NCBI GenBank assembly: GCA_052145775.1
Contig: JBKQNY010000050.1
Location: 1 to 18,899 of the forward strand
Length of the DNA: 18,899 nt
Direction of reading: 5' to 3'
DNA from: CAVYPR01 sp052145775
Lineage (GTDB): Bacteria > Actinomycetota > Acidimicrobiia > Acidimicrobiales > RAAP-2
Every line of letters starts with the position of its first letter. The stretch's first letter is position 1. The position numbers were made by a program, and so were the translations under genes. The notes under the pieces are model-generated. The model saw only the letters and a program-made list of their open reading frames with translations, was not told the origin of the DNA and did not search any database. This document shows, in pieces, positions 1 through 6,617 of the stretch.

Positions 1-441
1 GCCGCCGACGACGAGGAGGAGTCGATCGCCCTGCTGCGGGCGGCGCTCGAGCTGGTCGAGGGCGAGCCGCTGGCCGGAGCCCTCGCCGGCTACGGCTGGT
101 GGGCGGCCGAGGGCCACGAGCGGCGCATCGCCGCCACCCTGGTCGACGCGGCCTGCCACCTGGCCCGCCTGGCCGCCGATCACGGCTACCTCGACCTGGC
201 CCGCTGGGGCCTCGAGCGGGCCCGGCTGGTCGAGCCCTACGGCGAGCTGCTCTCGCGGGCCGCCATGCGGGTGGCCGCGGTGGCCGGCGACGCCGATCGG
301 CTGCGGCGCGAGTGGGTGGAGTGCCAGCGCCGGGTGGATGAGATCGACCCCGGCGGGCTCCCGTCGGAGGCCACCGAGCGCCTCTACGCCGACCTGCGGC
401 GGCGGATCCCCGCCCACGCCGGCAGCGACCCCGACGCCTGA
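1..441 (+). CDS. BTAD-domain transcriptional activator, C-terminal fragment
   Basis: The first base opens an uninterrupted frame that ends at TGA 439-441, so this is the last 146 codons of a gene that begins outside the window. The fragment is all-helical and matches the bacterial transcriptional activator domain (BTAD) seen in the SARP/AfsR-type and LysM-BTAD regulators of Actinomycetota. Visible traits are the GEPLAG segment (residues 21-26), the paired Trp of GYGWW (31-35), and TPR-like helices with regularly spaced Ala/Leu, where each gene product normally packs as helical hairpins. The DNA-binding domain would lie upstream and cannot be seen, so the target genes are unknown. The family is known for transcription activation. 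An 8-bp inverted repeat follows the stop codon. Confidence is good for the domain and low for any specific role. Confidence 0.7.
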   Translation, partial: AADDEEESIALLRAALELVEGEPLAGALAGYGWWAAEGHERRIAATLVDAACHLARLAADHGYLDLARWGLERARLVEPYGELLSRAAMRVAAVAGDADRLRREWVECQRRVDEIDPGGLPSEATERLYADLRRRIPAHAGSDPDA

Positions 442-455
442 CCCCCCAGGCCGGC

Positions 456-479
456 CCCACCGGCACGACACCCGGTGGG
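456..479 (+). terminator. 8-bp perfect inverted repeat: terminator or operator
   Basis: CCCACCGG (456-463) and CCGGTGGG (472-479) are perfect inverted copies around an 8-nt loop. The repeat starts 14 nt after the stop of the BTAD gene and ends directly against the TAGGTT -10 box of the helicase gene. It could end transcription of the regulator, although no T-run follows. Because it fills the region between the expected -35 and -10 of the next gene, it could equally be a repressor or activator site. Confidence 0.4.
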
Positions 480-485
480 TAGGTT
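478..485 (+). promoter_or_regulatory. -10 element GGTAGGTT of the helicase gene
   Basis: GGTAGGTT contains a TAnnnT -10 hexamer (480-485). An RNA start about 7-9 nt further on would fall at or just before ATG 495, giving a leaderless or near-leaderless message. This placement argues against GTG 486, which would abut the -10 box. The same GGTA(G/A)nnT word precedes five other genes in the window. Confidence 0.5.
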
Positions 486-494
486 GTGGCCACG

Positions 495-2255
495 ATGGTG
501 CGCACCTCAGCCGCCGGCGCCCCCGGCCCCCTGTCGGCCGTGCCGTCCGACGCGCCCCATGACGTCGCGCCGGCGGTGCCAGCCGGGCTCACCGCGGCCC
601 AACGCGAGGCGGTCACCGCGCTCGACCGGGTGCTCTGCGTGCTCGCCGGAGCCGGCACCGGCAAGACGCGGGTCCTGACCCTGCGGGTCGCCCGCCGCGT
701 GCACGACGGCACGGCCGACGCCGACCACGTCCTGGTCTGTACCTTCAGCCGCAAGGCGGCCGACGAGTTGCGCAGGCGGCTGTGGTCCCTCCACGTCGGC
801 GACGAGGTGAAGGCCGGCACCTTCCACCGCACGGCGCTGCGCCTCTTGGGACAGCACCGGGCCGACCGCGGGCTCCCCCCGCCGGTACTGCTAGCCGACC
901 GGCGGGCGACCTTGGCGACGGTGGTCGGGCTGGCCACGGCGTCCCCCACACCCCCGGCCGAGGCCCGCCGGGGGCCGGCGCGCCGCCCGGGGCTCCCGCG
1001 CCTGCCCGCCCCGCACTCGGCCGCCGTCGGCCAGCTCGAGGCCGAGATCGGCTGGGCCAAGGCCCGGCTGGTCGCCCCGGCCGGCTACGAGGAGGCGGCA
1101 CGGGCCGCCCACCGGCGGACCTCGATGGGCGCGGCCCGGGTGGCCGAGCTCTACGGACGCTACGAGGAGGCCAAGCGCCGCCAGGGGGTCCTCGACCTCG
1201 ACGACCTGCTCTGGGCATGCGCCGACGCCCTCGAGGGCGACGACCGGTTCGCCGCCGCCGTGCGCTGGCGGTTCCGCCACGTCTTCGTCGACGAGATGCA
1301 GGACGTGAACCCGTCCCAGTTCCGCCTCCTCCGAGCACTGGTGGGCGAGGATCCCGACCTCTTCGTGGTGGGCGACCCCCACCAGTCCGTCTACGGCTGG
1401 AACGGCGCCGACCCCGGCCTGCTCGACCGCCTGGGCGAGCTGTTCCCCTCGGCCCGGGTTGTGCGGCTCGGGGAGAACCACCGCTGCTCACCCCAGGTGG
1501 TCGCCGTGGCCTCGGCCGCGCTGGGCCTGGGCGGCGAGGCCGCGCCCACCAGCACCAGACCCGACGGGGCGGTGCCCCGCGTGGTGCCCCTGCCCACCGA
1601 GGTCGACGAGGCGGCCTGGGTGGCCCGGCAGGTGTGGCTGGCCCACCGCCCGGGCCGGCGGTGGTCGCAGATCGCCGTGCTGGCCCGCACCAACGCCCAG
1701 CTCGCACCGGTGCTCGAGGCGTTGCGGGCCGAGCGGGTCCCGGCCCGGCTGGCCGGTGGCGACCTGGGCCCGGCCAGCGACCTGCGCCCCCGGGCGGACG
1801 GGGGGCCCGACGCCGACCACGACGAGGACCCGGCGGACCACGAGCGCGCCGGCGAGGGGAAGGCCGAGCAGGGCGACGACGCCGTCGTGCTCACCACCTT
1901 CCACCGGGCCAAGGGCCTGCAGTGGCCGGCCGTGTTCGTGATCGGCCTCTCCGACGGGCTGGTGCCGATCGCCTCGGCCCGCACCAAGGCGGCCAGGGAC
2001 GAGGAGCGCCGGTTGCTCTACGTGGCCCTCACCCGGGCCGAGGACGAGCTCACCTGCACCTGGGCCGCACGGCGGGACGCCGTCTCCGAGGAGACCGGGA
2101 CGCCGCCGCGCCGGCCGTCCCCCTGGCTCGAGGAGGTGACCCGGGCCGGCGCGTCCATGGCCGGGGTGCCGGCCGAAGCGGACCCGGGCACGGTCTCGGC
2201 CCGCCTGGCCGAGCTGCGGTCCCGCCTGCCCGGGGCCGGCGGACCCCTCGGGTAA
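495..2255 (+). CDS. UvrD/Rep-family (SF1A) DNA helicase, UvrD2-like, reduced 2B
   Basis: This is an ATP-dependent 3'-5' DNA helicase of superfamily 1A, a family that acts in repair or replication restart. Numbered from ATG 495 (586 aa), it shows the Q-motif region GLTAAQREAV (31-40), Walker A AGAGTGKT (51-58), motif II VDEMQD (265-270), motif III GDPHQSVYGWNGA (293-305), motif IV GENHR (326-330), motif V around TTFHRAKGLQW (467-477) and motif VI YVALTRAEDEL (509-519). The phrases HRAKGLQW and EERRLLYVALTRA resemble mycobacterial UvrD2. Where subdomain 2B should sit (about 425-462) there is only a short acidic, low-complexity linker, and no HRDC domain follows motif VI. The length is about 100 residues below typical UvrD or PcrA. 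The start is uncertain: GTG 486 and GTG 498 are in frame, but the -10 box at 480-485 favours ATG 495. The first 30 residues are Ala/Pro-rich and probably disordered. Confidence 0.88.
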   Translation: MVRTSAAGAPGPLSAVPSDAPHDVAPAVPAGLTAAQREAVTALDRVLCVLAGAGTGKTRVLTLRVARRVHDGTADADHVLVCTFSRKAADELRRRLWSLHVGDEVKAGTFHRTALRLLGQHRADRGLPPPVLLADRRATLATVVGLATASPTPPAEARRGPARRPGLPRLPAPHSAAVGQLEAEIGWAKARLVAPAGYEEAARAAHRRTSMGAARVAELYGRYEEAKRRQGVLDLDDLLWACADALEGDDRFAAAVRWRFRHVFVDEMQDVNPSQFRLLRALVGEDPDLFVVGDPHQSVYGWNGADPGLLDRLGELFPSARVVRLGENHRCSPQVVAVASAALGLGGEAAPTSTRPDGAVPRVVPLPTEVDEAAWVARQVWLAHRPGRRWSQIAVLARTNAQLAPVLEALRAERVPARLAGGDLGPASDLRPRADGGPDADHDEDPADHERAGEGKAEQGDDAVVLTTFHRAKGLQWPAVFVIGLSDGLVPIASARTKAARDEERRLLYVALTRAEDELTCTWAARRDAVSEETGTPPRRPSPWLEEVTRAGASMAGVPAEADPGTVSARLAELRSRLPGAGGPLG

Positions 2256-2258
2256 CCT
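2251..2258 (+). promoter_or_regulatory. -10 element GGTAACCT overlapping a stop codon
   Basis: GGTAACCT carries a TAACCT -10 hexamer (2253-2258) whose first three bases are also the TAA stop codon of the helicase gene. Transcription starting near 2265 would give the FAD oxidase gene a leader of about 28 nt that includes its ribosome binding site at 2285-2289. The oxidase/ThDP unit therefore probably has its own promoter as well as possible read-through from the helicase gene. Confidence 0.4.
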
Positions 2259-2293
2259 CGGCGGCGCACCACCCCGGACGATCCGGAGGGACC

Positions 2294-3700
2294 ATGGGGG
2301 ACATCGTCGAGCGGCTGCGCGAGCTGGTGGGTGACGCCCACGTCACCGCCGGCGACGGGGTCAACCCCGACGACACCCACGACGAGTCCCTCACCGGCTC
2401 GCCCGTGACCCCCGTGGCGGTGGTCCGGCCGGCCTCCACGGCGGAGGTGTCCGCCGTCCTCGCCCTGGCCGACGGCGAGCGGGTGCCGGTGGTGGCCCGG
2501 GGGTCGGGCACCGGGCTGTCCGGTGGCTGCCGCCCGCGGGCCGACGGCATCGTGGTCTCCTTCGACCGGATGGACGCGATCGTCGACATCGACGTCGACA
2601 ACCACGTCGCCGTCGTCCAGCCGGGCGTGACCCTCGAGCAGCTGGACGCGGCGCTGCTGCCCCTCGGCCTCTCCTACCCCGTCTTCCCCGGAGAGCAGAG
2701 CGCCTCGATCGGCGGCAACGTCGGCACCAACGCCGGCGGCATGCGGGCCGTCCGCTACGGCGTCACCCGCCACCGCGTCCTGGGCCTCGAGGCGGTGCTG
2801 GCCGGGGGCGAGGTCATCCGCACCGGCGGCCGCTTCGTGAAGTCGTCGGCCGGCTACGACCTCACCCAGCTCCTGGTCGGCTCGGAGGGCACCCTGGCGC
2901 TGGTGACCGAGGCCACGCTGAAGCTCGAGCCCCGCCTCACCCACCAGTCGACGGTGCTCGCGCCCTTCGCCACCCTCGAGGAGGTGGCCCGCACCGTGCC
3001 GGCGGTGGTGGCCAGCGGGGTGGCCCCGTCGGTCCTCGAGTACCTCGACGCGCTGGCCATGGGCTCGATCACCGCCGCCGCCGGCCTCGAGCTGGGGGTA
3101 CCCAAGTCGATCACCGCCCGTGCCTTGGCGTACCTGGTGGTGGTGGTGGAGAGCACCCACGCCGAGCGCCTGGAGGCCGACGTCGAGAAGGTGGCGATGA
3201 TGCTCGCCGAGCGCGGGGCGCTCGACGTCTACGTCCTGCCGCCGACCGCCGGCGCCAACCTGATCGTCGCCCGGGAGCGGGCCTTCTACGTCTCCAAGGC
3301 CGCCGGGGCCGACGACCTGGTGGACACGGTGGTCCCCCGGGCGGCCATCCCCGGGTACCTGGCGACCGTGGCCGAGCTGGCCGCAGCCCACGGCGCGCTG
3401 GTCTCGGGGTGCGGCCACGTGGGCGACGGCAACGTCCACCTCTCGGTCTTCCTGCCCGACGCCGCGCGCCGGCGCGCCCTGGTCGGCGCGCTCATCGCCG
3501 AGGCGCTGGCGGTCGGGGGCGCTATCTCGGGCGAGCACGGCATCGGCATCGACAAGCAGCCGTACTTCCTTGAGCTGGAGGACCCGGTCAAGCTGACCCT
3601 CATGCGCCGCATCAAGGCGGCCTTCGACCCCCACGGCATCTTGGGTCCCGGCCGGCTGCTCGACCCCCCGGGCCCCGGCGACGGGGGGGACGGCGGGTGA
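2294..3700 (+). CDS. FAD-linked 2-hydroxy-acid oxidase/dehydrogenase (GlcD/D-lactate dehydrogenase family)
   Basis: This is a 468-aa flavoenzyme of the PCMH/VAO fold that oxidises 2-hydroxy acids such as glycolate or D-lactate to 2-oxo acids. The FAD-binding type 4 domain covers about residues 36-214, with the pyrophosphate loop ARGSGTGLSGG (68-78), GGNVGTNAGG (140-149) and VGSEGTLALVTEA (195-207). The FAD-oxidase C-terminal domain follows, with GHVGDGNVHLS (374-384), GEHGIGIDK (413-421) and the closing FDPHGILGPGR (444-454). These motifs and the length match GlcD and D-lactate dehydrogenases (about 460-500 aa). No Fe-S partner (GlcF) is adjacent, so the electron acceptor is unclear. ATG 2294 is supported by GGAGG at 2285-2289. 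The last codons overlap the next start (GTGA, 3697-3700), implying translational coupling to the ThDP enzyme. The exact substrate cannot be read from sequence. Confidence 0.88.
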   Translation: MGDIVERLRELVGDAHVTAGDGVNPDDTHDESLTGSPVTPVAVVRPASTAEVSAVLALADGERVPVVARGSGTGLSGGCRPRADGIVVSFDRMDAIVDIDVDNHVAVVQPGVTLEQLDAALLPLGLSYPVFPGEQSASIGGNVGTNAGGMRAVRYGVTRHRVLGLEAVLAGGEVIRTGGRFVKSSAGYDLTQLLVGSEGTLALVTEATLKLEPRLTHQSTVLAPFATLEEVARTVPAVVASGVAPSVLEYLDALAMGSITAAAGLELGVPKSITARALAYLVVVVESTHAERLEADVEKVAMMLAERGALDVYVLPPTAGANLIVARERAFYVSKAAGADDLVDTVVPRAAIPGYLATVAELAAAHGALVSGCGHVGDGNVHLSVFLPDAARRRALVGALIAEALAVGGAISGEHGIGIDKQPYFLELEDPVKLTLMRRIKAAFDPHGILGPGRLLDPPGPGDGGDGG

Positions 3701-5271
3701 CCGGGGGCGAGGCGCTGCTGGCCACGCTGGTCGGCTGCGACGTCGACGTCTGCTTCGCCAACCCGGGCACCTCGGAGATGCACCTGGTGGCGGCGCTCGA
3801 CCGCGTGCCGCGGATGCGGGCCGTGCTCACCCTGTTCGAGGGGGTGGCCGCGGGGGCGGCCGACGGCTACGCCCGGGTGGCCGGCAGGCCGGCGGCCACC
3901 CTCTTGCACCTGGGGCCCGGGCTGGGCAACGGCATCGCCAACCTCCACAACGCGCGCCGGGCGCACAGCCCGGTGGTGAACGTCGTCGGCGACCACGCCA
4001 CGTACCACAAGCACCTCGACCCGCCGCTCGAGTCGGACCTCGTGGCAATGGCCGGCACCGTCTCGGGCTGGGTACGCGTTCCGCAGGAGTGTCGGACCCT
4101 GGCCACCGACGCGGCCCAGGCCGTGGCGGCCGCCCACGGCCCTCCGGGGTGCGTGGCCACCCTGGTGGTGCCGGCCGACCTCTCGTGGTCCGAGTGCCCC
4201 GGAGGCCCCGCCGCCGCCCTCCCCCTCGGGGGCCCGGCGCCGGTGGCCGGGGACGTCGTCGAGCACGTGGCCGCAGCGCTCCGCTCGGGGGAGCCGGCCG
4301 CCCTCCTCGTTGGCGGCCCGGCGGTGCGCCGGCGGGGCCTGGAGGCGGCCGGGCGGGTGGCCGCCGCCACCGGGGCCAGGTTCCTGGCCGAGTCCTTCCC
4401 GGCCAACCTCGAACGCGGGGCGGGCCTGCCAGTGCCCGAGCGGTTGAGCTATCTGGCCGAGTTCGTCGAGGGCCAGCTCGCCGGCGTGCGCCATCTCGTG
4501 GTGGCCGGCACCGGCCCCCCGGTCTCGTTCTTCGCCTACCCGGGACGACCGGGCGACCTGGTGCCCGAGGGGTGCGAGGTCCACCGTCTCGGCGGCCCGG
4601 GCGACGACGTGCCGGCGGCCCTCGAGCACCTGGCCGAGGCGGTGGGGGCCGCCCTCGGCGCGGCGGTGACCGCACCGGCCGTCCGCCCCCAGAGGCCCTC
4701 GGGCCCGCTCACCATGCAGACCCTGGCCGAGGCGGTGGGCGCGCTGCTGCCCGAGGACGCGGTGGTGGTCGACGAGGCCAACACCGCCGGCATTTTCGTC
4801 CCGGCGGCCACGGCCGGGGCCCCGCGCCACGACTGGCTCACCCTCACCGGAGGGGCCATCGGCTTCGGCCTGCCGGCGGCCACCGGTGCCGCCGTGGCGG
4901 CCCCGGGCCGCCATGTGCTGTGCCTACAGGCCGACGGGAGCGCCATGTACACGGCCCAGGCCCTGTGGACCCAGGCCCGCGAGGGGCTCGACGTGACCAC
5001 GGTGGTGCTGGCCAACCACGCCTACGACATCCTGCACCTCGAGCTCTCGAGGGTGGGCGCCGAAGGCGGCGGGCCCAGGGCGGCCGCGCTGCTCGACCTC
5101 TCCCGACCCGACCTCGACTTCGTCTCCCTGGCCACCGGGCTCGGCGTACCGGCGACCCGGGCCACGACCGCCGAGGCGCTGACCGCGCAGCTGGAGCGGG
5201 CCCTGGCCACCGGGGGGCCCTCGCTGATCGAGGCGGTGGTCCCCCCGCTGTCGGGGAGGGGCCGGACCTGA
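3697..5271 (+). CDS. ThDP-dependent enzyme, benzoylformate decarboxylase/acetolactate synthase-like
   Basis: This 524-aa protein has the three-domain layout of the pyruvate oxidase/decarboxylase family. The PYR domain has NPGTSE (22-27), the cofactor-activating Glu48 in LFEG, and LLHLGPGLGNG (69-79) with His71. The middle domain spans roughly 180-340, and the PP domain has GGAIGFGLPAA and ADGSAMYTAQALW followed by ANHAY. From memory, it tracks Pseudomonas benzoylformate decarboxylase closely: Glu48 and His71 fall one residue after that enzyme's Glu47 and His70, Thr25 sits one residue before the position matching Ser26, and the lengths are 524 versus 528. The position of its second catalytic His (281) appears non-histidine here, in the PPVSFFAY stretch. 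The metal-binding GDG reads ADG. Databases often label such proteins acetolactate synthase, but no IlvN-type small subunit is present. GTG 3697 overlaps the stop of the oxidase gene, so the ThDP enzyme may use that gene's 2-oxo-acid product. Confidence 0.82.
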   Translation: MTGGEALLATLVGCDVDVCFANPGTSEMHLVAALDRVPRMRAVLTLFEGVAAGAADGYARVAGRPAATLLHLGPGLGNGIANLHNARRAHSPVVNVVGDHATYHKHLDPPLESDLVAMAGTVSGWVRVPQECRTLATDAAQAVAAAHGPPGCVATLVVPADLSWSECPGGPAAALPLGGPAPVAGDVVEHVAAALRSGEPAALLVGGPAVRRRGLEAAGRVAAATGARFLAESFPANLERGAGLPVPERLSYLAEFVEGQLAGVRHLVVAGTGPPVSFFAYPGRPGDLVPEGCEVHRLGGPGDDVPAALEHLAEAVGAALGAAVTAPAVRPQRPSGPLTMQTLAEAVGALLPEDAVVVDEANTAGIFVPAATAGAPRHDWLTLTGGAIGFGLPAATGAAVAAPGRHVLCLQADGSAMYTAQALWTQAREGLDVTTVVLANHAYDILHLELSRVGAEGGGPRAAALLDLSRPDLDFVSLATGLGVPATRATTAEALTAQLERALATGGPSLIEAVVPPLSGRGRT

Positions 5272-5279
5272 CGCGTCCC

Positions 5280-5307
5280 GCCGGCCCTCGGCGCGGCGGC
5301 GGCCGGC
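5280..5307. terminator. Putative bidirectional terminator hairpin
   Basis: GCCGGCC (5280-5286) and GGCCGGC (5301-5307) form a 7-bp GC-only stem with a 14-nt loop. They lie exactly between the stops of two converging genes, the ThDP enzyme and exonuclease III. No T-run is present on either side, so this is only a candidate. Confidence 0.35.
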
Positions 5308-6096
5308 TCAGACCGGTTCGAGGTCGACCACCACCGGGGTGTGGTCCGAGGGCTTGTTGCCCGCCGGGCTCTTCTTGCGGGCCTCGCGGTCGATGACCGC
5401 CCGGGAGCACCGGTCGGCCAGGACCTTGGTGAGCAGCACCAGGTCGATCCGCATCCCCTCGCCCTTGTGGAAGGCGCCGCCGCGGTAGTCCCACCAGCTG
5501 AAGGTCCCCCCCTCGGGGTGGAGCTGCCCGAAGATGTCGACCAGGCCCCAGTCGATGACCGAGGCGAGCGCGGCCCGTTCGGGCTCGGTCACGTGGGTGG
5601 CCCCGACGAAGGCGGCGGGGTCCCACACGTCGGCGTCGGTGGGGGCGACGTTGAAGTCCCCGCAGACCGCCACCGGGTCCCCGGGCCGGCACGTCTCGGA
5701 CAGGTACTGGCGCAGGCGAGCCAGCCACGCCAGCTTGGCGTGGTAGTGCTCGCTGTCCACGGTCCTGCCGTTGGGGACGTAGACCGAGTGCACCCGGACG
5801 CCGCCGCAGGTGGCGGCCAGCACCCTGGCCCCCTGCGCGTCCGCCTCTTCGGACCGCAGGCCGAACGACGGGTCGTCGAGCCCGACCCGGCTGATGACGG
5901 CCACCCCGTTCCACTGCCCCTGCCCGTGGTGGGCGGCGCGGTAGCCGAGGTCGGAGAAGGTCGCCTCGGGGAAGGCGGCGTCGGACTGCTTGGTCTCCTG
6001 GAGGCAGAGCACGTCGGGCTGGTTCGCCTCCATCCACTCGACCACCAGGGGCAGGCGGACCCCGAGCGAGTTGACGTTCCAGGTGGCCAGCCGCAC
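5308..6096 (-). CDS. xth: Exodeoxyribonuclease III (AP endonuclease)
   Basis: This 262-aa member of the exonuclease/endonuclease/phosphatase superfamily cleaves DNA at abasic sites and has 3'-5' exonuclease activity in base excision repair. The complete ExoIII signature is present: WNVNS with Asn7 (6-10), LQETK with Glu34 (32-36), Tyr106 in SVYVPNG (104-110), GDFNVAP with Asp147/Asn149 (146-152), RIDLVL (216-221) and SDHTPVV with Asp251/His252 (250-256). These match the catalytic residues of E. coli ExoIII (268 aa). Translation starts at GTG 6096. GGGAGG lies 11 nt upstream, inside the end of the dehydratase gene. Only 6 nt separate the two genes, so they are very probably one transcript. Confidence 0.93.
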   Translation of the reverse strand: MRLATWNVNSLGVRLPLVVEWMEANQPDVLCLQETKQSDAAFPEATFSDLGYRAAHHGQGQWNGVAVISRVGLDDPSFGLRSEEADAQGARVLAATCGGVRVHSVYVPNGRTVDSEHYHAKLAWLARLRQYLSETCRPGDPVAVCGDFNVAPTDADVWDPAAFVGATHVTEPERAALASVIDWGLVDIFGQLHPEGGTFSWWDYRGGAFHKGEGMRIDLVLLTKVLADRCSRAVIDREARKKSPAGNKPSDHTPVVVDLEPV

Positions 6097-6102
6097 CGCC
6101 GG

Positions 6103-6525
6103 TCAGGCCTCCCGGTCGACCAGGACGAAGAGCAGGTCCGCCTCGCACGCGGTCTTGCCGCCCACGTGGGCCCGGCCGTGGCCGGTGCCGGCCCGGGCCG
6201 AGAGCCGGCCCACGGTCACCTCAAGCTCGAGCGTCTCGCCCGGCACCACCTGGCGGCGGAAGCGCGCCCGCTCGATCCCCCCGAAGAGGGGGAGCTTCTG
6301 CGAGTACCGCTCGTCGGCCAGCACGGCGATCCCGCCCAGCTGGGCCAGGGACTCCACCATGAGCACCCCCGGCAGCGTGGGGCGGCCGGGGAAGTGCCCG
6401 GCGAAGAAGGCCTCGTCACCGCTGAGGTGCCACCGGCCGGCGGCCGCGACACCGGGGTCCACCGAGACGATCTCGCTCACGAAGAGGAACGGCTCGCGGT
6501 GCGGAAGGACGTCTTTGGGCTCCAC
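6103..6525 (-). CDS. FabZ-like (3R)-hydroxyacyl-ACP dehydratase (hotdog fold)
   Basis: This 140-aa single hotdog-fold protein resembles FabZ, which removes water from 3-hydroxyacyl-ACP in type II fatty acid synthesis. Diagnostic segments are LPHREPFLFV (7-16), GHFPGRPTLPGVLMVES (43-59) carrying catalytic His44 and Glu58, AQLGG (61-65), and GIERARFRRQVVPGE (83-97). Length is in the normal range for FabZ (about 140-150 aa). The start is GTG 6525, with no clear Shine-Dalgarno but a GGTAGCCT box 6 nt upstream, as expected for a leaderless message. It is followed after 6 nt by exonuclease III. No other fatty acid synthesis genes (fabD, acpP, fabF) are nearby, so it may serve a specialised acyl substrate; that is inference. 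I leave the symbol blank because FabZ and related hotdog dehydratases cannot be separated with certainty here. Confidence 0.85.
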   Translation of the reverse strand: MEPKDVLPHREPFLFVSEIVSVDPGVAAAGRWHLSGDEAFFAGHFPGRPTLPGVLMVESLAQLGGIAVLADERYSQKLPLFGGIERARFRRQVVPGETLELEVTVGRLSARAGTGHGRAHVGGKTACEADLLFVLVDREA

Positions 6526-6531
6526 GGGGCG

Positions 6532-6539
6532 AGGCTACC
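6532..6539 (-). promoter_or_regulatory. -10 element GGTAGCCT of the FabZ-like gene
   Basis: Read on the minus strand, GGTAGCCT contains TAGCCT (6532-6537), 6 nt before GTG 6525. This spacing is typical of leaderless actinobacterial transcripts. It implies that the dehydratase and exonuclease III genes can be transcribed separately from kgd and the nuclease gene upstream. Confidence 0.5.
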
Positions 6540-6549
6540 AACCGAGCCG

Positions 6550-6590
6550 CGCACCACCCGAGGGGCCGGGACCGGGCGGGTGGCGGTGCG
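6550..6590 (-). terminator. Bulged inverted repeat after the nuclease-S1 gene
   Basis: CGCACCACCCG (6550-6560) can pair with CGGGTGG (6577-6583) plus TGCG (6587-6590), leaving a 3-nt bulge and a 16-nt loop. On the minus strand it begins 28 nt after the stop of the nuclease-S1 gene and ends just before the promoter of the FabZ-like gene. A transcription terminator is likely, but there is no T-run. Confidence 0.35.
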
Positions 6591-6617
6591 GGAGGGCGCG
6601 GCCGACGGCGGCCCGGG

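Noticed and set aside
782..2293. Long open frame upstream of and in frame with the FAD oxidase, giving a possible fusion protein of over 900 residues.
   Set aside because: The upstream part is Arg/Pro/Gly-rich, has no recognisable motif, and lies wholly over the helicase in another frame. ATG 2294 has a proper Shine-Dalgarno.
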